Of a stretch of 48,044 bases of DNA, positions 12,401 through 18,785 are shown one piece after another. The DNA lies in assembly GCA_944349735.1 (NCBI GenBank), contig CALVNM010000008.1:1-48044 (forward strand), in the 5' to 3' direction. The notes beneath the pieces are model-generated. The model had not been told where the DNA came from and ran no database searches. It saw nothing but the letters and a program-made list of their open reading frames with translations. Position 1 is the first letter of the stretch. Every line of letters begins with the position of its first letter. Source of the DNA: an uncultured Clostridia bacterium. GTDB lineage: Bacteria > Bacillota > Clostridia > Christensenellales > DTU072. Position numbers and translations under genes: made by a program.

Positions 12401-15400
12401 TACTGACCTCTCGAAGGCGACGGCACGAAGGCGCCCGAGACCGCTTCGTAATAATACGACGTGCCTTCTCTGTTGACTACGGTCACGTTGTCGACGGACA
12501 GCGTCGAGGAGCCGAGCGCGCATACTATGTCCATCGTACTTCCGTATATCAGACTGCCGTCATACACGATAATATCGTCGTTACCGCTTACCGGAGTACC
12601 GTTGACGGTCATCGACACACCAGAGTCGCTTTGCCCGAGCAGATATACCGTGAAGTCGAGGTTGATATACGCAAACATCACCTCGACCTCGTAATCAGCG
12701 GAAATATTGTCGAATCTGAGCGTGTGCGAAGAAGCTCCGTATCCTATCGTCTCTGCAGACGACGAACCGTCGGAAACGGACTTCAGTAAAATCTGTTCGA
12801 TATAATAGCCTTCCGGCGCGTTTACGGTAAATTCCGCGTTGGTGCCCGTAGAAATATCCGCAAACGTCTGACCCGAAGTGCCGTAAGGATACGATATTCC
12901 GTTATAGAGTATCGCGGCGTCGTTGTCCAAAGCTCCGGTGTCGCTGAGGAAAGTCACGACGTGAGTAGACCTCTCGAAGGTGAAAACGATCTCGTAATCC
13001 TTTTTGACAGAAGCAACCGTATAGACTCTGGAGGAGCTTTTGTCGCTGTAAGTCATCTTCTCGCCGTTCACGGTGACGGCGGATACGTAATATTCGGTGA
13101 CCGTAGTGGCGATGACGTTCGCCGTAGTGCCGTAATCGACAATCGAGCCTGCGGTAACGCTTCCTACTCCTTCCGCATAAGTATTGACATAATAATAAAT
13201 GGGTGCGAATTCCACCTCGAACACTATGTCGCGGTAAATGGAATTGACGGTGAGAGTGTAGGAAGTGACGCGGTAATCGTAGACGTCATCTCCCGTTACC
13301 GCCTCGCCGTTCACGAGGATGTCCTCGACGGTATAATCGGTGTCTGTGAAATAGGGATCGACGATCGTGCCGTTGGCGCGCAGTCCGCGAATATAGTAAC
13401 CCTCGTTCGCCTCCACGTAGAATACGGGACTTTCGCCGCCGTTATACTGAGTGACCGAGCCTGCGGCTTCCATCGAACCGTTCGTAAGCGATGACCTGTC
13501 GGGCAACGTCACGTTATAAGTGGTCTCGTTGTACACTACGGAAACAACGCAGTCCGAATATACGCGATCCAGGACCAAAGTGTAATACACCGCGCCCTGC
13601 GGGACGCTTCTTACCGTGCCGTTTACGGCGACCGTGGCAATATAATGATCGGCAGGCGCGGAGATCTCGAGATTTACGCTCACGCCGTCGTCCACGCGGA
13701 AGCTGAAGTTCACGTCGGATTCGGTGACTTTCTGCGTTTCGCTTGCGCCGGCGACGTTATAGGTAACGGAGCCGGAAGCGAGGGACGATCCGTTGACTAC
13801 CGCTATCTCGTACTGCGAAAGCGAGAATACGACGTGCAGATAATAATCCGAACTTATCACGGCGGGTATGACGAGATCGTAATATCCTCCAGCGTCCGTA
13901 AGACCGGAGAGTATGTCCTCGCCGTTGAGTTCCGCGCTCATAATGCCGTAATCTTTACCGGGACGGATACGTATCACGAAATCATCCGTGACAGGCATGG
14001 ATACGATGCCCGTCACCGCTATTTCTTCGTATTCGCCGTACTGATCGTTATAGACGAGAGAATATATATTCCCCGACCCTTCGATATTGGTTATCAGCTT
14101 GCGCGTATTGACCTCGAATACGGGGATTATGTACGCTATTTCCCTGTCTATCTTATAATTCCTGTCTATCACGTAATCGGTCGGCTGCATGAATTCGTCC
14201 GCCAGATACCAACCTTTGAACGTGTAGTTGGTTTTTACGGGCGCGGTCTCGGGGAAAGCTCCGCTCAGCGCGCCTGCAAGGCTGTCCTGATAATAAACTT
14301 CGAGCACCCTGCCGCCCAGCTCCGCGTCGTAGCCGGAAGACGGATCCGTAAACGAAGTGTCCTCGTTTTCGCCCTTCAGAAATACCGCGAGGAAAATGCG
14401 TTTTTCCCAATATGCCACAAGCTCCGTAGGCTGCGCGAATACGGTATCGTTGTCGATAATGGCGGGAGTGCCGTCGTCATTGTAAGGATTATTCGCGTCG
14501 TACCAACCCTTGAAATAATATCCGGTAGCGGAAAGCTTATCGGTATCTTCCACGTCGAATACTTCTCCTATCGGCGTTCCGTAAGGAAGAAGTATCGGGC
14601 TGAATACCGGCGCGGACATGCTCGAGAAAGTAATCTCGCTCTCGACGTAGACGAAATCGGCTTTTATGTAAATTTCGTTGACGCTGGCCCTGAGATCGTT
14701 GTCTTCGGGAGGAGTGAAAGCGAGAACGTACTCCTCGCTCGTACCTGTCTGAGACGTCTTGAACGAGACGTAATTGTCGGCGGCAAGTTCTATTACGGCT
14801 TCGTCGTCTTTTATGGCTAGCCTGACCCATTCTCCGTCGGCGTTACGCACCGACCAGCCCACGAATATTCTGCCCGCGTTGGCTTTTATGCGCAGGACGG
14901 CTTCGGTGCCTTTGGGATAATACGGCATAAGGTCGCTCACCGAGCCGAGAGCCGCTCCGGTCTTATCGGTAGTGCACTCAAGGTACAGATCTGCCGCGTT
15001 TTTCTCGAAAATGGGATAAATGTTGGTGTCGCGCGTGATACTCGAATAGTCGGTGTCCCAGCCTACGAAAGTGTACCCGTAAAGCTGCATGTTATGTTCG
15101 TCGGGACGCGGAACGCGCGTGGGAGACTGCCCGTAAGGCACTATCTCCTCTCTCGCAGTGGTGCCGTCGGGATAATAGAACACGACGGTGTAATTCATTT
15201 TACGGAAAACGGCGATGAGTTTGGTGGACTTGCTTATCTTGGTGTCCATACGGCTCGCGGAACTGTAACCGTCGCTCCATTCGTCGAAATAATATCCTTC
15301 GTTGGGTATCGCCTCCACGCGGGTGGCGTCGGCGCCCGCAGTGACATGCTGTAAAGTTTCGCCGTCGATACGGCCTCCGGTGCTGGCGACGTACTCCACC

Positions 15401-15813
15401 GTGAGAGTTGTGGGAACGACCGTATAAGTAACCGTCTGCTTGAATCCGCCGAAATCGAGGACTACGTTCTCAACCGCGCCCTCCACGGAAGTGTCGAGTC
15501 CTTCGACGACCAGTTCGGAGAGCGCGACCTTCTCCGAAGAACCGTCGCTGTATTTGACCGTGACAAAGACCTGTTCGAGATCGGCGTTGATGCTGATCTG
15601 ACCGTTATTGTCGAGAACTATGGCTTCTACGTCGGGGCGGCGGTAACCGCCTTCGGTGACCCTGTCCGAACCTTCGTGTCCTTCCACCATACCCGGAAGG
15701 ATCGCCGCCGCGACCGCGATAGACGCGGCAGCGACAACAAGAACGACGATAAGACTGATGCCCAATATACTTTTTTTCGTATAATGCTTACCGGAAATCC
15801 TGTATTTAGCCAT
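3442..15813 (-). CDS. Giant membrane-anchored repeat protein (4123 aa), InlB-B-type repeats plus GLUG region
   Basis: A 4123-residue protein. A basic N-terminus (MAKYRISGKHYTKKS) precedes one hydrophobic segment at about 16-40, so it is either tethered to the membrane or secreted. A group-3-like bacterial Ig unit follows (ends at about residue 130), then InlB-B/Listeria-Bacteroides-type repeats (GYTFVGWD, GYYFKGWYD). After these comes a long run of divergent repeats of about 80-100 residues, each with a GYYI- or GYEL-like turn and often VNG. The last 690 or so residues are rich in GLUG-like units (NVGGIVGYA, AGGIAGTITG) typical of beta-helices. No LPXTG, SLH or choline-binding anchor was seen. 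The start at 15813 has AAGGAG ten bases upstream; the longer reading to 15897 lacks this. Likely a surface fibre or adhesin; ligand unknown. Confidence 0.85.
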   Translation of the reverse strand: MAKYRISGKHYTKKSILGISLIVVLVVAAASIAVAAAILPGMVEGHEGSDRVTEGGYRRPDVEAIVLDNNGQISINADLEQVFVTVKYSDGSSEKVALSELVVEGLDTSVEGAVENVVLDFGGFKQTVTYTVVPTTLTVEYVASTGGRIDGETLQHVTAGADATRVEAIPNEGYYFDEWSDGYSSASRMDTKISKSTKLIAVFRKMNYTVVFYYPDGTTAREEIVPYGQSPTRVPRPDEHNMQLYGYTFVGWDTDYSSITRDTNIYPIFEKNAADLYLECTTDKTGAALGSVSDLMPYYPKGTEAVLRIKANAGRIFVGWSVRNADGEWVRLAIKDDEAVIELAADNYVSFKTSQTGTSEEYVLAFTPPEDNDLRASVNEIYIKADFVYVESEITFSSMSAPVFSPILLPYGTPIGEVFDVEDTDKLSATGYYFKGWYDANNPYNDDGTPAIIDNDTVFAQPTELVAYWEKRIFLAVFLKGENEDTSFTDPSSGYDAELGGRVLEVYYQDSLAGALSGAFPETAPVKTNYTFKGWYLADEFMQPTDYVIDRNYKIDREIAYIIPVFEVNTRKLITNIEGSGNIYSLVYNDQYGEYEEIAVTGIVSMPVTDDFVIRIRPGKDYGIMSAELNGEDILSGLTDAGGYYDLVIPAVISSDYYLHVVFSLSQYEIAVVNGSSLASGSVTYNVAGASETQKVTESDVNFSFRVDDGVSVNLEISAPADHYIATVAVNGTVRSVPQGAVYYTLVLDRVYSDCVVSVVYNETTYNVTLPDRSSLTNGSMEAAGSVTQYNGGESPVFYVEANEGYYIRGLRANGTIVDPYFTDTDYTVEDILVNGEAVTGDDVYDYRVTSYTLTVNSIYRDIVFEVEFAPIYYYVNTYAEGVGSVTAGSIVDYGTTANVIATTVTEYYVSAVTVNGEKMTYSDKSSSRVYTVASVKKDYEIVFTFERSTHVVTFLSDTGALDNDAAILYNGISYPYGTSGQTFADISTGTNAEFTVNAPEGYYIEQILLKSVSDGSSSAETIGYGASSHTLRFDNISADYEVEVMFAYINLDFTVYLLGQSDSGVSMTVNGTPVSGNDDIIVYDGSLIYGSTMDIVCALGSSTLSVDNVTVVNREGTSYYYEAVSGAFVPSPSRGQYALVANTLSISDVDTEVDVYVRVEPSGWGTTSEVTVASSGNGVLKSSHTGSVPQGTEVTFTAIPDPGYELKALIVNGKTVSYEGGSYTLTVERDTAVFAVFEETEFTVIVAGVSHGIVNTTLTRVTEGTSFGIRFIPATGYELTTFGLTIGDKAYRPDYTVGASGVVDYTVPGEYVTDDVVIEAVFSPVKYTVTVEYSGNGTVDGAYSGETLTIDYGTVFSLDLNAYEGHYISTIDVGGLGIAPSSLIGAAIDSDTNNFVSGILSTEITGDTHINIVFAPNAYRVTVAESVGGVTYVKKISADGSSTAYVDARTITFGAGDTLWLKMSAEDGYHLSELRVNGEVRNEWFDSSVNVNDFSEVYFEAAVIEGNVTLRVTYAVNEYSITVNAANKSLNFADYDTAPTSYGTVSLSGYTADANNVYTGINHGANVKITVTPRTARGYYISLFEIVYGDGSNTTVNLTSDINPDGGSYILQGIGSDILALNVEFRRRTYSFEGALTVESLGSPFACTSNISVSFSNPYAAGATVLTDDGKYEYGLSYTVNVNPGTGYERVSFTVNGEDRSAAVRSHNYSAIISADTVVATQYRILVYSVSYGGNAGGSYLIRNELGDLVWKEGITVIDVDAAPPAAGEFVRAEQQTLSGMIWIDKTTGEITATYNTVFVFVASPEDYNGYGISKFTVNNGGYTIANGSIENAFTYSLVSDAVAEVTFEMHSYKIIIGEFEGGAAVASPSTVVWGRSAQLSLSLNKGYVLTGVTINGNESAEAYTNLSSGRTYTILDVRADTTVILKVEKKGYDVTFGGDYARTYNVTDGNGKTLELTAVAGAVINENVYNAERRDFYSDKGGMDASGSIIRNDADGNYIGLRYSEKLSFRLIPPEGYYITSVTITMDDDGKNAVTLVSGESGLDVDDGSGIRTYTIDNVTGNVTVYVTYAIKQYRVTYSSSIGGVYMENTATTLSYYEAIGVELLSNKGYYLRSLTINGQTVGTFSAQDGASYRYKTDNDAGVKLLVNDALVNNRSEIIVTPIFERQYFNVIFYVNNEMAVSSGDMLYANNLGLALENNKITYDESIPAIVYQTLAEGYSITGIKLCNTVGASDKDSIVLASGSGVNQYGSKSETLNLLLTDEILSYMNFESVDRNTLRIYYTVTRDAHVGQLVNYLVTADGGSNAGSEIGFEYDGDSDGRSDFYIDPYYSDNVAGTDVKHEYGTKATFTAAVTAYGENRYSFEGFQEKINGEWVYVRDGVNGISLLSDGWVMEYTMQSDREFRAVFFRLYEITVEIHPEYKYYRGSFISYDPSQMLYRLYSDMSAEAVYAATSDVPLPNIVGDRETIVNSDTNVNDAVYVYYVRSGANLYLRGADRYTENATQGFNFSYVEYDSNGIRKFTTATYATGVATMQDRLVYAYARNSMYVSMEMETIGSLTPSSGGTMSYAVDGATVTSLRDNSLIMEAGRRLEINIVPNSGYRFESVAYLVPLSTPDANGYRQFSDRYEVYAATADGSVEIEYFDESGKLIDPTAVSSYTGRFSRVRLILNALDENTIIKVTFRKQITLSASISVVTDEGSVEPGYMLEFDDRYSTADGVYDYNDVVEFVINETLTMQSGWEKYYQFVGYFINGVNSYKQLGQYYPADTSGMFVLNDLDGLADGVNIVEKKTGSGSTVTTEYIVDIVARFIPVYNVVVENEYIDEGVYHDTGSVVATTASYNPDMPQYFTSSYNVTAVTSATSHTDKSFSMLGKINSIATTGISSATSPYNVWSDNKLSLYWESSSSTFRFLYWQYWAYDASTGTFAWKNIPYSDPSDPTNLVTRSSFSFPISCLFDTTYTAYVGRNGELDNGFKHTVSVYDAAGNYLYDETIGCIRIRPVYQKVESLNLVKSTATDSADIFVDGEGAVEPKIAATSMSYGNFNYGTVQTLLPSLISGYEFAGWYIVDNGGAGGRQALNLTSSDTGLSDRVIDGITFVGDYIQNADGSDTSDTIYYNYDANTGTMLLIMDGSYTIYARYIRIYRITLEVSSLSGTAPGLMAALPYLKYYVEDGSGGWTQVTGAGYEDERTIIIEDAKVGNKIMIMLETGYTGKVDDLNHFNPRFDRYSGVTVYDDNNNDIFMTGGDYELSKEGLPTALDPENPDDYNDKIENMYVVISANRNKRVSINFSAYGELEIHNIYWGSAVKLPEALADALGNGNSEDGLGGKYIADGGLADGDGVKNGVIVIKNIPILRGAVYDGQVAGDFGNRLLISYGPLESSYINYGINFNGSSESLSKWQKIVYYGSKELTQYVWNAENKQFEAVTVSESGQTEYPFYGGDGESAGDGSSGKPFLIATVGQLRNIDALYRGCNAELGGIYFRVVADIDLSEVGNALNAPLCAPYVDANGVSRSGGFNGIFDGGGYTLSNLYLDMSATSNVGLFSSTATGAVIRNVVIKGAYVYGSVNVGVLVGEAVNAVIENIKVVNGVNSSVSGNNNVGGIVGYARADRNVTTEIRDVSVTNFTVSASAGASYDEAGGFLGGAGGIIGQIGLNAYVTSSAAVNLDAPASSGTYTSGVNVSSAIGAGGIAGTITGDSAADGGSNAVAIINAVAIDPVLSSYNNGVAIGGLAGAIGQSRFVEDSYLALSKDATIYSASALGTTAANFKEPNSNNIYLLGAGGIAGHNMGTIRGSSVVNLYSGNYKLIFTGSLIGGLVGVNFGSIEYSSSSVRMLSSRASAASSYAGGSYGGIAGVNWSGTILNCSFTVDMTGVNNDYATDSSAIEIVTNQAQPTYTPAAKGNAPMHDPTVASDGTTVYIGGIAGYNAATINGGSFSGKLMFNRRSSDAQSNNTYIAAGVGFNAAGATVSDFSSSGSILKLFHYVYVDQAGDDKMFAQYAYIGGAFGKNSGNATNNTVSVAAATAEYCGGGTKYNQASVSAGFTWTFYADGYMSGSAQVSFSEISGSAWSVVPRDINGENIKTLRDDGAVYSGDCEETGGDIGLIWKTAWNYTGYLRYIAVSEV
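3660..5530 (-). other. GLUG-like beta-helix domain of the giant protein
   Basis: The region begins after a GDGSSGKPFLIATVGQLRNI entry motif. It continues with repeated strands such as GGFNGIFDGGGYTLSNL, SNVGLFSS, NVGVLVGEA, NNVGGIVGYA, AGGIAGTITG and GGIAGYNAAT. This is the pattern of GLUG-motif repeats found in bacterial surface adhesins and peptidases. Placing a stable beta-helix at the distal C-terminus suggests the ligand-contact tip, which is inference. Confidence 0.7.
6580..15400 (-). repeat. Tandem divergent InlB-B-like protein repeats
   Basis: Within the giant gene I count roughly 24 units with the pattern hydrophobic strand, G-rich turn, YG, then a GYYI/GYHL/GYEL/GYxFxGW motif, often VNG or ING, and a closing VxVxF strand. 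Examples of the core are EGYYIRGLRANG, DGYHLSELRVNG, KGYYLRSLTING and KGYVLTGVTINGN. Units diverge strongly in sequence, so this is an old expansion of the divergent InlB B-repeat family and not a recent DNA duplication. Boundaries are approximate. Confidence 0.7.
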
Positions 15814-15867
15814 AAAACGGAAACTCCTTGTCGCGCGTACACGCCGAGCGTGCACATTGGTGCTTAA

Positions 15868-15897
15868 ATTATATATAATAAATAGTAAGCGGCGCAA
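15868..15897 (-). promoter_or_regulatory. Probable promoter of the giant surface-protein gene
   Basis: On the minus strand a perfect TATAAT lies at 15873-15868 and TTGCGC at 15897-15892, 18 bases apart. The -35 box matches only in TTG. The predicted start gives a leader of about 45-50 bases, containing a small CACGC-CGA-GCGTG hairpin (15840-15852) ahead of the SD AAGGAG (15829-15824). Confidence 0.55.
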
Positions 15898-15960
15898 GGG
15901 ATTCGCGTTAATTTTGCGATACTTTTACCATGCGGGCGTATACGGGCAGCCGCGCGGATA

Positions 15961-15992
15961 AAAATAGCGGGCGCGCAGTCCCGCACGCCCGC
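15961..15992 (-). terminator. Intrinsic terminator after the glmM-glmU fusion
   Basis: A GC-rich stem of about 10 bp (GCGGGCGTGC paired with GCGCGCCCGC, one G-U pair) spans 15992-15967 and is followed on the minus strand by TATTTTTAT. It lies 25 bases after the stop codon. Confidence 0.75.
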
Positions 15993-16016
15993 AGACAGCA
16001 TGCTGAGCAATCGACT

Positions 16017-18002
16017 TTATTTGCGCTTCCAGCCCTGCTTCAGAGTCTGGCGCGAACGCGCTATGCAGAGCGATTCGGGCGGAACGTCCTCAGTCACGGT
16101 GCTGCCTCCCGCGATATACGCGCCGTCCCCCACTTCGAGCGGTGCTATGAGGTTGGCGTTGCATCCGATGAAAACTTCCTTGCCCACTTTAACCGTTTGT
16201 TTGAGGCTCCCGTTATAATTGGCGAATACCGTTCCGCAACCCACGTTTGTCTTTTCGCCCACCTCGGCGTCGCCGATATAAGCCAGATGCGCCGCTTTTA
16301 CCCCGTCGGCAAGCACGGAATTCTTGACTTCCACGAAGTCGCCCACTCTGCATCCGTCGCCTATGACCGCCCCCTTGCGAAGACAAGCGAACGGTCCCAC
16401 CGTTGTACGGGCGCCTATGACCGCGCCTATCGCATATACGGATCTCAGGTCGGAATTGTCCCCTACTGTCGTGTCGGTAATGTCCGTGAAAGAATATATC
16501 TTTACATTCTCTCCTATCCTGCACTTGCCGGCAAGCACGCACATCGGGTAAATCACGGTCCCCGCGCCTATAACGCAATCTTCCCCTATATAAGTGGTGC
16601 GCGGATCCGTCACGCGTACGCCGCGCGCTTCGAGGGCGGAGATTATTTTTCTGCGTTTATCGTCGTCAAGGTATCCGTATTCTTTTACTTGGGTATCTTT
16701 ATTCGAGTTTTTATTGTTGATCTTCGCCGATATGAAAGCGCTTACCTTATCGAGTATTTCTCTCGCGGTTTCGTATCTTTCGGCTTCGACCATAAGGCGT
16801 ATCTTGGGTTCGGTACCGCTCGGCCGCGCTATGATCCTGCCGGCAACCCCCTCGCGTTCAGCTTCCAGAAAACGGGCTATCTCTTCGTCCCGGAACTTTT
16901 CGATACCTTCCGCGTCCGTGTCTATATTGCATGACGCCGACGGATATTCCACACGGTCGTCGAGATTTTCTATCCCTCTTTCACGTTCTATTACGCACAT
17001 CAACAGTGAAGTCAGCAGCCCGTCGCCGGTATTCTGATAGGCGCGGAATATGAGATGTCCGCTCGCCTCGCCGCCGATCAACGCTCCCTCTCGGAGCATC
17101 GCTTCGCTTACATATTTGTCCCCTACGGGCGTCCGCAGGAAGGCTATCCCGTTGCGTTTAAGCGATATTTCCGTACCCATATTGGTCATGACGGTACCGA
17201 CCGCAACGGGAGGGTCCAAAACGCCCTTCTCTGCAAAATATTTTGCCGCCACGTACAACATCGCGTCTCCGTCGTACATCCTGCCGTTCTTACAGCACAT
17301 TACCCTGTCGCCGTCGCCGTCGAAAGAGAAGCCAATGTCGTAATCTCCCTTTTTCATCGCTTCCGCAAGCGTTTCCGGATGAGTCGCTCCGCAACCGACG
17401 TTAATGTTTTCGCCGTCGGTCTCCGAAAAAACGGTCTCCGGCAAAGCTCCGAGCGCTTTATAGAACTTCTCGCCGATAACGGAAACCGCGCCGTTGGCGG
17501 TATCCAGAAGTATCCTCATGCCTTTTATCGACGGCGCGATACGCGCCGCGAAATGCGCGCAATACTCCTCTCTTCCGTCGACTTCGACTATCTCTCCACG
17601 CGCCCGTTCGGGCGGCGAAGCTTTTTCTATCGCCCTCTCGAACCGCTCTTCTTCGTCTGTGGTTATTTTCGCTCCGTCGCCCGCGAAAAACTTTATACCG
17701 TTGTACTCGGGCGGATTATGCGAAGCCGAGATCATCACGCCGAGATCCGCACCGTAAGCGCGCGTGAGATAAGCGAGCGCAGGCGTAGGCAATACCCCGG
17801 CGTTTACGATCCGCATACCGCGATCCGCCCAAGCGGCGGCAAGCGTATTCGCTATTCGTTCCCCGCTTCTTCGCGTATCCCGCGCTATAACGATACCTAT
17901 CTTCCCGTACAATGCGCAAACCGTCCACGCTATCTTCTCGAGGAAATCCACGGTGAACATGTTTTCGTTTCCTCTTATACCGTCTGTGCCGAAATATTTC
18001 AT
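16017..18002 (-). CDS. glmM: GlmM phosphoglucosamine mutase fused to GlmU-type acetyltransferase domain
   Basis: A 661-residue two-domain enzyme. Residues 1-430 are GlmM: phosphoserine loop SASHNP (92-97, Ser94), metal loop DGDGDR (228-233), sugar loop GEASGH (311-316) and phosphate loop RPSGTEP (393-399). A linker (about 430-465) leads into a left-handed beta-helix like the C-terminal half of GlmU, with residues matching the known acetyltransferase site: R542 in ACLRK, K560 in VEVKN, H572 and Y575 in AHLAYIGDAE, N586, and the closing QTLKQGW. It should turn GlcN-6-P into GlcN-1-P and then GlcNAc-1-P with acetyl-CoA, for peptidoglycan precursors. The uridylyltransferase half of GlmU is absent. 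The ATG at 18002 has GGAGG upstream. Both domains look intact; the reading frame is continuous. Confidence 0.93.
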   Translation of the reverse strand: MKYFGTDGIRGNENMFTVDFLEKIAWTVCALYGKIGIVIARDTRRSGERIANTLAAAWADRGMRIVNAGVLPTPALAYLTRAYGADLGVMISASHNPPEYNGIKFFAGDGAKITTDEEERFERAIEKASPPERARGEIVEVDGREEYCAHFAARIAPSIKGMRILLDTANGAVSVIGEKFYKALGALPETVFSETDGENINVGCGATHPETLAEAMKKGDYDIGFSFDGDGDRVMCCKNGRMYDGDAMLYVAAKYFAEKGVLDPPVAVGTVMTNMGTEISLKRNGIAFLRTPVGDKYVSEAMLREGALIGGEASGHLIFRAYQNTGDGLLTSLLMCVIERERGIENLDDRVEYPSASCNIDTDAEGIEKFRDEEIARFLEAEREGVAGRIIARPSGTEPKIRLMVEAERYETAREILDKVSAFISAKINNKNSNKDTQVKEYGYLDDDKRRKIISALEARGVRVTDPRTTYIGEDCVIGAGTVIYPMCVLAGKCRIGENVKIYSFTDITDTTVGDNSDLRSVYAIGAVIGARTTVGPFACLRKGAVIGDGCRVGDFVEVKNSVLADGVKAAHLAYIGDAEVGEKTNVGCGTVFANYNGSLKQTVKVGKEVFIGCNANLIAPLEVGDGAYIAGGSTVTEDVPPESLCIARSRQTLKQGWKRK

Positions 18003-18020
18003 AGATCCTCCGAACGGGAC

Positions 18021-18050
18021 ATTATATTCCGTAACGAAACATCGCGTTAC
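18021..18050 (-). promoter_or_regulatory. Probable promoter of glmM fusion with internal dyad
   Basis: A perfect TATAAT lies on the minus strand at 18026-18021, 18 bases before the ATG; a -35 box is weak. Just upstream is an inverted repeat GTAACG-N8-CGTTAC (18031-18050) that would sit over the RNA polymerase contact region, so it could be an operator. The predicted leader is very short but still includes the SD GGAGG. Confidence 0.45.
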
Positions 18051-18072
18051 TCGCCCAAGCCGTGCGAACGCA

Positions 18073-18099
18073 TAAAAAAAACGGACGGAAACCCGTCCG
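18073..18099 (-). terminator. Intrinsic terminator after mtnN
   Basis: A 7-bp stem CGGACGG/CCGTCCG (18082-18099) with a 4-base loop is followed on the minus strand by eight T residues (18080-18073). It begins 22 bases after the nucleosidase stop codon and isolates the glmM fusion as its own transcript. Confidence 0.85.
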
Positions 18100-18121
18100 C
18101 GTTTATCGCCTTAAATTCAAT

Positions 18122-18778
18122 TCAGGGAAGGTATTCGAGAGCTTTGAGAGCGGCGTCGGCGTTGATCTCGCAGGCGCGCGCCGCGAAACTCGCGTAAGTC
18201 TCTTCGGCATTGTCGTCGGCGCCGTCGCTTATAACTTTAATGGCGGCGAAAGGCACTCCGGAAGCGTTGCACACGTCGGCTATCGCTCCGCATTCCATGT
18301 CGCACAGCGCGGCGCCGAACGTTTCGGCTATTGCGCGGGCTTTATTGCCGTCCGCGACGAAAGAGTCGCCGGTCGCTATCACGCCCGTTTTAGCGCCTTT
18401 TACGGCCTCGAGAAGAGCTGCGACGAGCTCGGCGTCGGACTTACCGCAGTATTTTCCCGGCGGATCGCCGAAAGCCGTCAGATCGAAATCATGCTGCCAC
18501 GCCTCAGTGACTATTATCACGTCGTATTTAGACGATACGCCGAGACCTCCGGCTATTCCCGTATTGACGACGGCTGAAGGCGAGTAGCGCATTATCGCCG
18601 CCGCCGTAGCGAATGCCGCCGCGACTTTGCCTATGCCCGCCTCCGCTACTACTGCGGCTTTACCACGGTAATTACCTTTGAAAAACACGATGCCCGCGTA
18701 TTCTTCGCTGACGACGTCCGACAAAGCGGAGACTATGCGTTCGCGTTCCTTTTCCATCGCGACGATAAGGGCGATCAT
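18122..18778 (-). CDS. mtnN: 5'-methylthioadenosine/S-adenosylhomocysteine nucleosidase
   Basis: A 218-residue cytoplasmic nucleosidase of the PNP/UDP family, near the usual 230. It cleaves adenine from MTA and SAH, recycling by-products of polyamine synthesis and methylation. Family residues are visible: E11 in AMEKE (equivalent to E12 of the E. coli enzyme), the GIAGGLG phosphate/ribose loop at 74-80, DMECGAIA at 160-167 with the ribose-binding Met/Glu, and the catalytic acid D185 in ISDGAD. The ATG lies 7 bases after the stop of the preceding membrane-protein gene, and its SD (GGAG) is inside that gene, so the two are co-transcribed. A functional reason for pairing it with a surface protein is not obvious. 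Confidence 0.92.
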   Translation of the reverse strand: MIALIVAMEKERERIVSALSDVVSEEYAGIVFFKGNYRGKAAVVAEAGIGKVAAAFATAAAIMRYSPSAVVNTGIAGGLGVSSKYDVIIVTEAWQHDFDLTAFGDPPGKYCGKSDAELVAALLEAVKGAKTGVIATGDSFVADGNKARAIAETFGAALCDMECGAIADVCNASGVPFAAIKVISDGADDNAEETYASFAARACEINADAALKALEYLP

Positions 18779-18785
18779 ACCGAAC

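Noticed and set aside
15814..15897. Longer start for the giant protein at 15897
   Set aside because: The upstream reading would begin in the -35 box of the promoter; the start at 15813 has AAGGAG and gives a normal basic N-terminus before the membrane segment.
17055..18197. A 380-codon plus-strand frame opposite the glmM fusion
   Set aside because: It is antisense to conserved GlmM motifs and crosses two terminator/promoter regions; nothing in its translation resembles a protein family.
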